64,000 bases of DNA from Microvirga sp. 17 mud 1-3 (GCF_003151255.1 NZ_CP029481.1:2356001-2420000); one strand, 5' to 3'. Shown: positions 55,511 through 63,512, numbered from the stretch's first letter. The notes: generated by a model from the letters alone, not told the origin. Numbers and translations are program-made.

Positions 55511-56731
55511 TCACGGCACCTTTCCGGCCAGGGTCAGGTCCAGCCAATCCAGCACGCGCCGGTTCAGGAGCGAGCGGTTCTGCATCTCGCAATGGTCCCC
55601 CGCCCCCTCGGCCGCCGTGAAGCGGATAAGGCTCTTCGGGCATTGCAGTGCCGCGAACAAAGCCTCGGCTCCGGCCGATAACGGATCGTTCTCGGCGGCC
55701 GTGAGCAGGGTCGGGCAGCGGATCTTCTCGACCCAGCCCTCCAGCGTGAGCTGTGAGGCGACGCGTATGTAGTCGCGCAGATTGTCGACCCCATGGACCC
55801 AGAAGCCGCGCTGGACGATGCTCCAGCGCATCTTCGGATTGGTGTCGATGACCTCCTGCATCCGGTCATAGACGCCCTGATCCAGCGCATTGAGATTGTC
55901 GATGTCCGCAGCGCTCAGGCCGAACTTTGCCGCAAAGCTCTTCAGACCCGGCCCGATGCCCCAACTGCCGGGATCGGCAATGCAGGCGGCAAGCCGAGGC
56001 TCGCCGGCGGCCGCGCGAGGCGCCAGGAACCCGCCCAGGCTCCACCCGCTGATCACGATGCGGTGCGGATCGACGATGTCCTGGTCGAGGGCGAAATTGA
56101 CTACTTCCCGCACGACTGCATCCCAGTCTGGGCGCATCCGCATGCCGTGCTCGATCAGCATCTCGCCCTGGCCAGGGCCGTCGAAGATGAGACAATGATA
56201 GCCCCTCCGACATGCGGCCACCGCCGAGGCGAAGTACATCTCGGTGACGGTCGCGTCATAGCCGTTGGTAAGGATGAGTAGCGGGCAGCGCTTGGTTTCG
56301 TGGCCTTCCGCCGGGATCAGATAGGCTGGAAGGCTCGTGTCCTCGAACGGAATCCTGACGGACCTCACCGGAACGGAACGGAGGCGCAGTCCCTCGTTGA
56401 ACGCGGCTATCTGAGTTCGGAAGGCCGAGACGAGCCGGGCATCGACCGGCTCGCCGTAAAGGGGGTGATAGGACGTCGCGTAGAAGCTGCTCGCCCTCAG
56501 GAAGAGTTCGCTGGCGCTTGCCCGGAGCCCCCGCTCCAGCGCGGCCTCGGCTTCTGCCCGCAGCCGGTCACCGGCTGCCATCCAGGCTTCGAAATAGGCC
56601 GTGTCGTCGCCGTCCCCCACGGCCTCCGCCACTGCAATGATCTCGCCGACATCCGCGCCCCCATAGGCCGTGTAGCCCAGCGGCCAGGTGCCGAATTCCT
56701 CATGCAGATCGTTCCTGAAAAACCGTCCCAC
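55511..56731 (-). CDS. Alpha/beta hydrolase (FrsA/DUF1100-like esterase or C-C hydrolase)
   Basis: A 406-residue protein with an N-terminal helical cap region (about 1-130) and a C-terminal alpha/beta hydrolase core. The nucleophile elbow is ISGWSLGGFLAPRA near residue 245; the acid is in LTAAENDPLSAG and the histidine in EGAGDHCEMQNRS near 385. LIFDGPGQGEML is the oxyanion-strand block seen in 2,6-dihydroxypseudooxynicotine hydrolase-like enzymes. GTG 56731 is chosen because it lies five bases after the upstream stop with AGGG ahead; the longer frame would overlap the upstream gene. Substrate unknown. Confidence 0.82.
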   Translation of the reverse strand: MGRFFRNDLHEEFGTWPLGYTAYGGADVGEIIAVAEAVGDGDDTAYFEAWMAAGDRLRAEAEAALERGLRASASELFLRASSFYATSYHPLYGEPVDARLVSAFRTQIAAFNEGLRLRSVPVRSVRIPFEDTSLPAYLIPAEGHETKRCPLLILTNGYDATVTEMYFASAVAACRRGYHCLIFDGPGQGEMLIEHGMRMRPDWDAVVREVVNFALDQDIVDPHRIVISGWSLGGFLAPRAAAGEPRLAACIADPGSWGIGPGLKSFAAKFGLSAADIDNLNALDQGVYDRMQEVIDTNPKMRWSIVQRGFWVHGVDNLRDYIRVASQLTLEGWVEKIRCPTLLTAAENDPLSAGAEALFAALQCPKSLIRFTAAEGAGDHCEMQNRSLLNRRVLDWLDLTLAGKVP

Positions 56732-56736
56732 CTGCC

Positions 56737-57075
56737 CTAGCGTCCGGGGCGGCGATAGGTGCTCTTCCGGGCAGGCTGGGCATTGCCGCTCGCCGTCTGA
56801 ATACAGGTGAGCACTTCCACGTAGCTTGGATATCCGCCGATACTGGTCTCCTCGACGCAGCGTTTCCGGAGCGGCTCCGAAAATCCACTCCATTGCTTCC
56901 CGAGCTCGTCGCGGGCGGCCATCTCCTCCCGCATGCAGTTCGCCTGGGGCGACTTATCATTGGGGTCAAGCGCGACGGCGGCCTTGCAGGTGGCCTGCAC
57001 CTCGAGACGGGGAACCTCGGCCGCTGCGGCCGGGAGAGCGAAGAGAAAGACCGGGACGGCGATGAGGCGCACCAT
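56737..57075 (-). CDS. Exported hypothetical protein with conserved cysteines
   Basis: A 112-residue protein starting MVRLIAVPVFLFALPAAAAE, a clear signal peptide with likely cleavage after AAA. The mature part has three to four cysteines (TCKAAVALD, NCMREEM, KRCVEET, LTCIQTA), suggesting periplasmic disulfides, and the block GGYPSYVEVLTCIQTA near residue 85. Similar small secreted proteins of unknown role are widespread in Hyphomicrobiales. It is followed after five bases by the hydrolase gene on the same strand, so the two are probably cotranscribed. Confidence 0.75.
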   Translation of the reverse strand: MVRLIAVPVFLFALPAAAAEVPRLEVQATCKAAVALDPNDKSPQANCMREEMAARDELGKQWSGFSEPLRKRCVEETSIGGYPSYVEVLTCIQTASGNAQPARKSTYRRPGR

Positions 57076-57251
57076 GGCGAGCCCTCTGACGGCGCACGCG
57101 GAAACTCGGCATGCCCCGCATGCGAAAGCCCCCCGCCTGCTCTTCTACCACGTTCCAGGCGCCGCCGGGAGACACAGGGCAGCCCCGAGATCAGCCCCTC
57201 GCCCCGGTCACTACCCCCAAAGAGACATCGCAAAAAAAATTTGAAACTTGC

Positions 57252-57277
57252 GGAACCTTTCATCATGCCTCAACGTT
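57252..57277 (+). promoter_or_regulatory. EcfG-type general stress promoter
   Basis: GGAAC (57252-57256) and CGTT (57274-57277) with exactly 17 bases between them match the EcfG/RpoE2/SigT promoter consensus. No protein gene follows in a sensible position. Instead a short structured segment ending in an intrinsic terminator lies directly downstream, implying a small RNA. Confidence 0.75.
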
Positions 57278-57280
57278 GAA

Positions 57281-57349
57281 GGGCATCACCGGCTCATTCT
57301 GCCCCCACGGGCCGGTCCCTCAAAAGGTCCCGCAAGGGGCCTTTTTTTT
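57281..57349 (+). ncRNA. Putative stress-induced small RNA, GsrN-like
   Basis: About 65-70 bases between an EcfG-type promoter and a terminator. Hairpin 1 is a perfect 6-base stem, ACCGGC (57288-57293) with GCCGGT (57311-57316), presenting a 17-base loop that contains CTGCCCCCAC. Hairpin 2 (57323-57346) pairs AAAAGGTCCC with GGGGCCTTTT around GCAA, with one G-U pair, and runs into eight T residues. This layout (general-stress promoter, exposed C-rich 5' loop, terminator stem) is that of Caulobacter GsrN, which pairs with purine-rich ribosome sites. Homology itself is an inference; expression is untested. Confidence 0.6.
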
Positions 57350-57412
57350 GGCTGGGGCTCAGCCGGGTGTGGTGGGAGAGGATGCTCCCTAGCGACATGG
57401 CACGACGCATTC

Positions 57413-57543
57413 CCCTCCCCCTTGTGGGGAGGGTCAGGGTGGGGGTGCCGGCACTGAAGTCTCAGAACGTAGCGCTCACACCCCACTTCCACCTCCTCCC
57501 CACAAGGGGGAGGAGAACAGGTTGGCGCTTCCTGAGAACACCT
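57413..57543. repeat. Long inverted repeat of the dispersed palindromic family
   Basis: CTCCCCCTTGTGGGGAGG at 57415-57432 is repeated as its exact reverse complement at 57495-57512, and similarity extends several bases outward and inward, giving a hairpin with arms of roughly 35 bases and a loop of about 35. The right arm continues into a segment (to 57543) shared with the element at 31775-31824. Nothing in it looks coding. It lies between the small RNA and rnr. Confidence 0.7.
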
Positions 57544-57681
57544 GAGATACGGCGTAGCGGAGAGAGTCTCTCCCCTTCTGGATCCAAAGCCGCGCTTTGC
57601 GCGTCGTCATGGATGGGACCCGGGCTAGCCGCGCCCGGTTCCACATGCGACAAGACCCCATGAACGCGAAGAGACCCTTCC
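57544..57681. other. Leader region of rnr, no gene seen
   Basis: Non-coding stretch between the palindromic repeat and the TTG start of rnr. GAAGAGACCC just before 57682 supplies a moderate ribosome site. No convincing promoter pair was identified; the rnr promoter may lie within or before the repeat. Confidence 0.4.
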
Positions 57682-59991
57682 TTGGCTAAACGCTCCAAAT
57701 CCTCCCAGGCACCGCTTCCCACCCGCGAGGATGTGGTCGCCTTCATTTCCAAGTCCCAGGGCAAGGTCGGCAAGCGGGAGATCGCCCGCGCCTTCAATGT
57801 GCAGGGCGGCGACCGGATCTGGCTCAAGCAGCTCCTGAAGGACCTGGAGATTGAAGGGATCGTCGACCGGCGCGGCAAGAGCGTCCACAAGGCGGGGCAG
57901 CTTCCCCCCGTGGTTCTCGCCGACATCAAGCGCCGGGACCGGGACGGGGAACTCGTGGCCGAGCCCACCGAATGGGACGAGGAGGAATACGGGCCGATCC
58001 CGACCATCGTCATCACGCCTCCCCGAAAGCCCAGGCCCGGAATGCCGGTGCCGGGCGTCGGGGACCGGGCGCTGCTGAGGGTCGATCCGCTAAAGGCCGG
58101 CGACATCCACCGCTATGCGGGCCGGGTCATGAAGATCGTCGCCAAGAAGCAGGCGCAGGTGCTCGGCATCTTCCGCGCCCTGCCCGAAGGCGGCGGCCGG
58201 CTGATACCGGTCGACAAGAAATCCCGCGACCAGGAACTCCTGATCCGCCCCGGCGACGAGGCCGAGGCACTGGACGGCGACCTCGTGGCCACCTCCGTGG
58301 TGAAGCACGGCCGGTTCGGCCTGCCCCATGCCAAGGTTAAGGAGCGGCTCGGCTCTGTGAAGTCCGAGAAGGCCGTCGGCCTCATCGCGATCTACGCCCA
58401 CAACATCCCGAACGAGTTTCCCAAAGACGTGCTGGCGGAAGCCGAGCAGGCGCAGCACGTCACCCTCGCGGGCCGGGAGGACTGGCGGGACGTGCCCCTC
58501 GTCACCATCGATCCGCCCGACGCCAAGGATCATGACGATGCCGTCCATGCGGTGCGCGACGAGGATCCGGACAACGAGGGCGGCTTCATCGTCACGGTCG
58601 CCATCGCCGACGTGGCGGCCTATGTGCGGCCGGGCTCGCCCCTCGACCGGGAGGCCCTGGAACGCGGCAATTCCGTCTATTTCCCAGACCGGGTCGTGCC
58701 CATGCTGCCGGAGCGGATTTCCAACGATCTCTGCTCGCTGCGTCCTCACCAGCCTCGCCCTGCGATGGCCGTGCGCATGGTGCTGGGCGCCGACGGCCGC
58801 AAGAAGAGCCACAGCTTCCACCGGGTCATGATGCGCTCGGCCGCCAAGCTCTCCTACCAGCAGGCCCAGGCCGCCATCGACGGACGGCCGGACGAGATCA
58901 CCGGACCGATCCTGGATCCGATCCTCAAGCCTCTCTGGGCCGCCTACGAGACCGCCCGGAAGGCGCGCGACATCCGCGAGCCGCTTTTCCTCGACCTGCC
59001 CGAGCGCAAGATCGTGCTGAAGCCCGACGGAACCGTCGACCGGGTCTTCGTGCCCGAGCGGCTGGAGGCCCATCGGCTCATCGAGGAGTTCATGATCCTC
59101 GCCAACGTGGCGGCGGCCGAAACCCTGGAAAAGGCCGATTCCGACCTGATCTACCGGGTCCATGACGAGCCTTCTCTCGAGAAGATGCGCGCCTTGAGCG
59201 AGGTTCTGGCCTCCATCGGCCTCAAGGTGCCGGCCCAGGGCGCCCTGAAGCCGGCCCTGTTCAACCGGATCCTGCGCCAGGTCGAAGAGTCGGAGCACCA
59301 GCTCTTCATCAACGAGGTGGTGCTGCGCTCCCAGTCCCAGGCGGAATACTCGGCCGAGAATTACGGGCATTTCGGCCTCAACCTCAGGCGCTATGCTCAT
59401 TTTACCTCCCCGATCCGCCGCTACGCGGACCTCATCGTCCATCGGGCGCTGATCAGGGCGCTCAAGCTCGGGCAGGACGGCCTGCCGGCGGACACGACCC
59501 GCGCGGAGTTGATCGAGGTTTCTGCGCGCATCTCGGCAGCGGAGCGGCGCGCCATGGCGGCCGAACGTGAGACAATCGACCGCCTGATCGCCCACTTCCT
59601 TGCGGACCGGATCGGCGCCACATTCGAGGGGCAGATTTCCGGCGTCACCAAAGCCGGCCTCTTCATCAAGCTCAGCGAGACCGGCGCGGACGGCTTCGTC
59701 CCGGCTGGCACGATCGGCGCCGACTACTACCGCTACGACGAGAGGTCCCACTCCCTTCGTGGCGAGCGCACCGGCGAAACCTACAGGCTTGGAGATCCAG
59801 TCCAGGTGAAGCTGGTGGAGGCCGCACCCGTCGCCGGCGCCCTGCGCTTTGAGCTCCTCTCCGAGGGGCGCTATACCCGCAAGACCGCGGGCGGTACGAA
59901 GACACGCGGGCCTAAGGCCGCCAGGAAGGCGGAGAAATCCGGGCGCCGCGCCGCGCCCAAGGTCAGAGTCAAAAGGCGCGGCCGCGCCTGA
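57682..59991 (+). CDS. rnr: Ribonuclease R
   Basis: A 769-residue processive 3'-5' exoribonuclease of the RNB family that degrades structured RNA and takes part in rRNA quality control. The N-terminal helix-turn-helix (TREDVVAFISKSQGKVGKRE) is followed by cold-shock domains, the RNB catalytic domain with the metal-binding aspartates in IDPPDAKDHDDAVHAV near residue 280, RYAHFTSPIRRYADLIVHR, and an S1 domain near 645-725 (FEGQISGVTKAGLFIKLSET). The lysine/arginine-rich tail is typical. The start is TTG 57682, which gives the usual N-terminus. Confidence 0.96.
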   Translation: MAKRSKSSQAPLPTREDVVAFISKSQGKVGKREIARAFNVQGGDRIWLKQLLKDLEIEGIVDRRGKSVHKAGQLPPVVLADIKRRDRDGELVAEPTEWDEEEYGPIPTIVITPPRKPRPGMPVPGVGDRALLRVDPLKAGDIHRYAGRVMKIVAKKQAQVLGIFRALPEGGGRLIPVDKKSRDQELLIRPGDEAEALDGDLVATSVVKHGRFGLPHAKVKERLGSVKSEKAVGLIAIYAHNIPNEFPKDVLAEAEQAQHVTLAGREDWRDVPLVTIDPPDAKDHDDAVHAVRDEDPDNEGGFIVTVAIADVAAYVRPGSPLDREALERGNSVYFPDRVVPMLPERISNDLCSLRPHQPRPAMAVRMVLGADGRKKSHSFHRVMMRSAAKLSYQQAQAAIDGRPDEITGPILDPILKPLWAAYETARKARDIREPLFLDLPERKIVLKPDGTVDRVFVPERLEAHRLIEEFMILANVAAAETLEKADSDLIYRVHDEPSLEKMRALSEVLASIGLKVPAQGALKPALFNRILRQVEESEHQLFINEVVLRSQSQAEYSAENYGHFGLNLRRYAHFTSPIRRYADLIVHRALIRALKLGQDGLPADTTRAELIEVSARISAAERRAMAAERETIDRLIAHFLADRIGATFEGQISGVTKAGLFIKLSETGADGFVPAGTIGADYYRYDERSHSLRGERTGETYRLGDPVQVKLVEAAPVAGALRFELLSEGRYTRKTAGGTKTRGPKAARKAEKSGRRAAPKVRVKRRGRA

Positions 59992-60005
59992 TCCGAGGAA
60001 GAGCC

Positions 60006-60479
60006 ATGACCTTCGTGCCCCAGCCTGTCCCGCCCGAGCCCGTCAGCCGCATGGAAGCCGTGAAACGTGGCTTCCGCTGCCGGTGCCCGGCCTGCGGCGA
60101 AGGGAAGCTCTTCCGCAGCTTCCTGAAGGTGGTGGACAGCTGCGAGGCCTGCGGCACCGAGATGCATCATCACCGGGCCGACGACCTTCCGCCCTATATC
60201 GTCATGGTGATCGTTGGGCATATCGTCGGGTACGGAATCCTGATGTCGGAGACCCGCTTCGAATGGCCCCTGTGGATCCATCTTGCCATCTGGCCGGCGC
60301 TCACGCTCATCCTCAGCTTCGCCCTGCTGCAGCCGGTCAAGGGTGCTGTCGTCGGGCTGCAATACGCGCTAGGCATGCATGGATTCGGCGCGGTCCGTGC
60401 CCGCATGGCCAGGACAGGGGAGATCGAGCGTGACGGTGACACTGGATCAGATGAATCGCCGCGCCTCCGAGGCGCGTGA
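60006..60479 (+). CDS. DUF983 family membrane protein
   Basis: A 157-residue protein. RCRCPACGEGKLFRSFLKVV and SCEACGTEM form a four-cysteine zinc-ribbon-like N-terminal part, followed by two hydrophobic spans (YIVMVIVGHIVGYGILM and WIHLAIWPALTLILSFALL). This layout is diagnostic of DUF983, a conserved alphaproteobacterial family regularly found beside rnr and rpmG; its function is unknown. The 3' end overlaps the following NUDIX gene by about 50 bases, suggesting translational coupling. Confidence 0.92.
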   Translation: MTFVPQPVPPEPVSRMEAVKRGFRCRCPACGEGKLFRSFLKVVDSCEACGTEMHHHRADDLPPYIVMVIVGHIVGYGILMSETRFEWPLWIHLAIWPALTLILSFALLQPVKGAVVGLQYALGMHGFGAVRARMARTGEIERDGDTGSDESPRLRGA

Positions 60480-61173
60480 TCCCGCCTACGCCAAGGTTCT
60501 TCCCAAGGACGCCGCGACCCTCATCATTGTCGACCGCAAGGGCCGGAGCCCGAAGGTGCTGATGGGCCGCCGGCACATGGGGCACCGGTTCATGCCGGGC
60601 GTCTTCGTGTTTCCGGGCGGGCGGATCGAGGCGGGCGACCGCTCCATGTCGGTGGCCGGAACACTCCATCCTCGTGCAGAGCAATCCCTCATGGCGCGGG
60701 TGCCCCGCCCCTCCGCGCAGCGCTGCCGCGCGCTGGCGCTGGCGGCCATCCGTGAGACCTACGAGGAGACTGGCATCCTCCTCGGCACCAAGGATTACGG
60801 CCCACCCGAGCGCGCGCCGGACGGAACCTGGGCCGCCTTCCGGGAGCGGGGCGTCCTGCCCGATCTGGAGACCCTCCAGGTGGTCGCCAGGGCGATCACG
60901 CCGCCCCGCCAGGTCAGGCGCTTCGACACCCGCTTCTTCGCCATCGACCGCACCGCCATCGCGGACGAGATTGAGGGCGCGGTCGGACCCGAATCGGAAC
61001 TCGTGGAGACCACCTGGGTCACCCTGGAGCGAGCCAAGGCGCTCGACGTGCTTCCGATCACCAAGGTGATTCTGGAGGAGCTGGAAGCCCGGATTGCCAA
61101 TGGCTTTGCCCACGAACTCCCCGTCCCGTTCTATTACCAGAAGCGCGGCCGCTTCGTCCGGGAGGAACTTTAG
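60430..61173 (+). CDS. NUDIX hydrolase
   Basis: A 247-residue protein. The NUDIX catalytic core REx2EExG appears as RETYEETG in ALAAIRETYEETGILLG near residue 105, with the preceding glycine-rich VFVFPGGRIEAGD separated by a larger insert than usual. It would hydrolyse a nucleoside diphosphate linked to some other group. GTG 60430 is favoured because AGGGGAG stands eight to fourteen bases upstream; ATG 60451 would be the alternative. The start overlaps the DUF983 gene. A GGCCGGG-TTCG-CCCGGCC hairpin lies downstream. Confidence 0.88.
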   Translation: MTVTLDQMNRRASEARDPAYAKVLPKDAATLIIVDRKGRSPKVLMGRRHMGHRFMPGVFVFPGGRIEAGDRSMSVAGTLHPRAEQSLMARVPRPSAQRCRALALAAIRETYEETGILLGTKDYGPPERAPDGTWAAFRERGVLPDLETLQVVARAITPPRQVRRFDTRFFAIDRTAIADEIEGAVGPESELVETTWVTLERAKALDVLPITKVILEELEARIANGFAHELPVPFYYQKRGRFVREEL

Positions 61174-61306
61174 GAGCCGTTTCGGCCAGTCAAGGCATCA
61201 TAGGACACCAGCCCGGAACGCAGGACGAAACGCCGAAATTGGCTCGCCCGGTCCTCTTAACCCTTGACGAAACGGGCGCAATCGGGCATGGAGCGGAAGG
61301 ATTTTC

Positions 61307-61327
61307 GGCCGGGTTCGCCCGGCCTTT
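61307..61327 (+). terminator. Hairpin between the NUDIX gene and rpmG
   Basis: GGCCGGG (61307-61313), a TTCG tetraloop and CCCGGCC (61318-61324) form a perfect stem followed by TTTGCGTTT. It lies about 130 bases after the NUDIX stop and 55 bases before rpmG, and TTGACG at 61264-61269 may be an rpmG -35. It could be a terminator for the upstream operon or a leader hairpin of rpmG. Confidence 0.55.
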
Positions 61328-61381
61328 GCGTTTCGGCCAAATTCACTTCGCCGAAGCACCGGATTTACACGAGGTTTGACC

Positions 61382-61549
61382 ATGGCCAAAGCCGCAACCA
61401 TCAAAGTGAAGCTCGTCTCCACCGCAGACACGGGCTATTTCTACGTGACGAAGAAGAATTCGCGCACGATGACCGACAAGCTCTCCATGAAGAAGTACGA
61501 TCCGGTCGCGAAGAAGCACGTCGATTTCAAGGAAGCCAAGATTAAGTAA
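61382..61549 (+). CDS. rpmG: 50S ribosomal protein L33
   Basis: A 55-residue protein beginning [20 protein letters not shown] and continuing [20 protein letters not shown] to the end DFKEAKIK, a full match to the cysteine-free L33 type of Proteobacteria. It binds near the ribosomal E site. Ribosome site GAGG lies before the ATG. A strong intrinsic terminator follows 30 bases after the stop. Downstream of rnr, DUF983 and NUDIX genes in the conserved Hyphomicrobiales order. Confidence 0.97.
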   Translation: MAKAATIKVKLVSTADTGYFYVTKKNSRTMTDKLSMKKYDPVAKKHVDFKEAKIK

Positions 61550-61578
61550 TCCGGCTTCTGGATCTCCCGGAATGATGA

Positions 61579-61608
61579 ACCGCCTCCGAAAGGGGGCGGT
61601 TTTCTTTT
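61579..61608 (+). terminator. Intrinsic terminator of rpmG
   Basis: ACCGCCTCC-GAA-AGGGGGCGGT pairs over about eight bases and is followed by TTTCTTTT. It lies 30 bases after the rpmG stop. Confidence 0.85.
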
Positions 61609-61905
61609 GGCTAGGGGCACCTCGGCCGGAAGGAGCCGGAATACCGAAAGGTCTCAACCTGACGGGCGAGACCTCACGATTGGACGATGGATTGGGGAGC
61701 GTCTGGGGACGGGGAGCCCGGGAGGGCAGTTCATCCGTGCCTCTCCCGGGACTTGTCCGCTGCGCTGCAGAAGCAGCAGAATGACAGCGTGCGCCCGCTG
61801 GCCCAGGGACGCAACGGTGATGGCTGGGTAACCAGAACGGGCATCGGCCCGAAAGCATGAGCGGCGGGAGACAAAACTCTCCCGCCAGGAAGAAATGGGG
61901 AGGCC
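61609..61905. other. Non-coding region with several inverted repeats
   Basis: No convincing gene was found. Inverted repeats include AGGTCTC with GAGACCT near 61648-61673, and CCCGGGAG (61717-61724) with CTCCCGGG (61742-61749). The latter, with partly paired interior, could be a structured transcript or an element remnant. A hairpin close to the next gene is listed separately. Confidence 0.4.
61863..61886 (-). terminator. Hairpin downstream of the 69-residue protein gene
   Basis: GGCGGGAGA (61863-61871) and TCTCCCGCC (61878-61886) form a perfect 9-base stem with a 6-base loop, beginning 20 bases after the - strand stop at 61906. No T tract follows on the - strand, so it may be a stabilising 3' hairpin rather than an intrinsic terminator. 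Confidence 0.5.
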
Positions 61906-62115
61906 TCAGGCCACCTTTTCCATGGGGGCAGCCAGGGCTGCGGCCTGCTCGCGCTTAGTCTCCCGAGCCCGGAGCTGGGTGAGCTGGCCTTCGATCATGT
62001 GAAGGAGCGGCAGGTGCTTGTCGCCATGCTCCGCGACCACGGAGGACAGAACCTCCAGGGCCTTCGTCAGGCGCTCTTCCGTAATCGTATCCTGCGATTT
62101 CCAATGGCCGTTCAT
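61906..62115 (-). CDS. Small hypothetical protein, 69 residues
   Basis: Starting at ATG 62115 with a good AGGAGGG upstream, the product MNGHWKSQDTITEERLTKAL continues as a charged, wholly helical protein (VLSSVVAEHGDKHLPLLHMI, then EGQLTQLRARETKREQAAAL). The pattern suggests a short helical hairpin or coiled coil. No known domain was recognised. The frame extends upstream past the ribosome site but is not credible as coding there. The gene is transcribed alone on the - strand between rpmG and another small gene. Confidence 0.65.
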   Translation of the reverse strand: MNGHWKSQDTITEERLTKALEVLSSVVAEHGDKHLPLLHMIEGQLTQLRARETKREQAAALAAPMEKVA

Positions 62116-62385
62116 GAGGAGCCCTCCTGTCGCTGGCGCAGACATTGCGGGATGACCATGGCCTCCGAATAGTAAAGGTTTCGTGGAAATCACCCGCACT
62201 CGCGAAATCGACTTGGCCAACGGCAGTGGATGACCGCCCCACCCCATTCCGATGTCAGCCTTTACGCTGGGCGCGAAGGGACAACGGAGGATGGTGCCGC
62301 AAGTAACGTAAGGAAGACTTAAGCATAACCGGAGATTTCCACGGCTATGCTACGGGAACCGCAGCAACACCGCCGATCCCGATCG

Positions 62386-62652
62386 TCAGAACGCGAAGCG
62401 CCAGGGCTGAGGACTCATCTCGACCTGCTGGGGTTCGAGGCTGACAAGAGCAGCAATCTGCCCCCTCGCGACAATCTGCACCCGGTCGATCTCCATCCGG
62501 TTGTCCGTCGCGTCCGGCACCGAAGCGTGGCGGACCTCTACGACGGCCGGCCCATCCTCGACCGAGGGAGTGGCCGCCGTCATCTCGACGCGCAGATCGC
62601 TGCCCCCGGCACCGAAGGTTGGAAGAGGCATGTAGGAGTAAACGGGCTGCAT
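62386..62652 (-). CDS. Hypothetical protein, 88 residues
   Basis: MQPVYSYMPLPTFGAGGSDL begins a beta-rich acidic protein (VEVRHASVPDATDNRMEIDR, VQIVARGQIAALVSLEPQQV) ending PQPWRFAF. Codon third positions are G/C-rich, as in real genes here, and the frame fills the gap between two intergenic spaces, but the ribosome site is weak and no family was recognised. It could be a real small cytoplasmic protein or a chance open frame. Confidence 0.4.
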   Translation of the reverse strand: MQPVYSYMPLPTFGAGGSDLRVEMTAATPSVEDGPAVVEVRHASVPDATDNRMEIDRVQIVARGQIAALVSLEPQQVEMSPQPWRFAF

Positions 62653-63128
62653 CGCTGTTCCGGAAGAGATTCGCTCTCCGGAAGGCTAGTAAACAATTCC
62701 TTAACGCTCAAGGAGCATGAGCCTCGGGACCCCGCCTCTGTCGAAGTGCGGGGCGGATCCGCTAAACAAGGCATGCGCATAGCCGCCTCGCCAGACCCGG
62801 CAGGGCGCGCACTGAGCTCTTACATTTTTAGACAGGAAAGGTGGCCAGCTGGCGACGGTGTTGAGGAGGCAACGGTCCGTCTCCAGCTGGCCGGCCTACG
62901 AAGTCCCAGGAGATGCGGCGGACCTGAGCATCCGTAGGGCATGCACGCTCCGCCCTTGGCGGATGAATGACATGAACATATAGGAAACATTTGGCAGCAC
63001 AAGCGCACAAAGTCGCCTAAATGCGGGAATTTCGCGAAGGTTATCACGAGACCTGTGGAAAACAAGAATCGTTTTGCCGGAAATTTCGAAGCATCCGGAA
63101 ACAGGCACGAGGGTGGACCGGCACGTCG
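62653..63128. other. Intergenic region downstream of divK, nothing recognised
   Basis: This 476-base stretch, less GC-rich in its right half (around 62960-63110), holds several short open frames without ribosome sites or coding-like composition. No hairpin with a T tract, tRNA-like fold or EcfG-type promoter was seen. Confidence 0.4.
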
Positions 63129-63512
63129 TCAGGCGGGAGGCGTATCCGCGTCGAGATAGGTCTTCACGGTCGCGAGGAATTTGGCCACCGAGATCGGCTT
63201 GGACAGATAGGCCTCGCAGCCCCCTTCCCGGATCCGCTCCTCGTCCCCCTTCATGGCGAAGGCCGTAATGGCGATGACGGGGATCGATTTCAGCTCCTCG
63301 TCGGCCTTGAGCCAGCGGGTGACCTCGAGCCCCGACACCTCGGGAAGCTGGATGTCCATGAGGATCAGGTCGGGCTTGTGGGCCCTTGCCAGCTCCATCG
63401 CCTCGATGCCATGCCCGGTCTTGAGGGTGGCGTAGCCGTGCGCCTCGAGCAGATCGTTGAAAAGCTTCATGTTGAGTTCGTTATCCTCAACAATGAGCAC
63501 GGTCTTCTTCAT
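63129..63512 (-). CDS. divK: Single-domain response regulator DivK
   Basis: A 127-residue stand-alone receiver domain. The acidic pocket is VEDNELN (D10, with N11), the phosphorylated residue is D53 in [13 protein letters not shown], with T83 in [12 protein letters not shown] and K105 in AYLSKPISV. There is no output domain. The sequence matches DivK, the essential cell-polarity regulator phosphorylated by DivJ and PleC that controls the CtrA pathway in Alphaproteobacteria. It is divergent from a DUF3572 gene and dinB, a conserved neighbourhood in the order. Confidence 0.93.
   Translation of the reverse strand: MKKTVLIVEDNELNMKLFNDLLEAHGYATLKTGHGIEAMELARAHKPDLILMDIQLPEVSGLEVTRWLKADEELKSIPVIAITAFAMKGDEERIREGGCEAYLSKPISVAKFLATVKTYLDADTPPA

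Noticed and set aside
57248..57457. 69-codon + strand open frame starting inside the EcfG-type promoter element
   Set aside because: It crosses the intrinsic terminator and the palindromic repeat, and begins before the expected transcript start; a small RNA explains the region better.
57405..57520. Long inverted repeat considered as a CRISPR fragment or insertion-sequence end
   Set aside because: There is no regular repeat-spacer array, no transposase frame and no target duplication; a REP-like palindromic element fits better.
61572..61784. 70-codon + strand open frame after rpmG
   Set aside because: It starts inside the rpmG terminator stem and shows no similarity or ribosome site.
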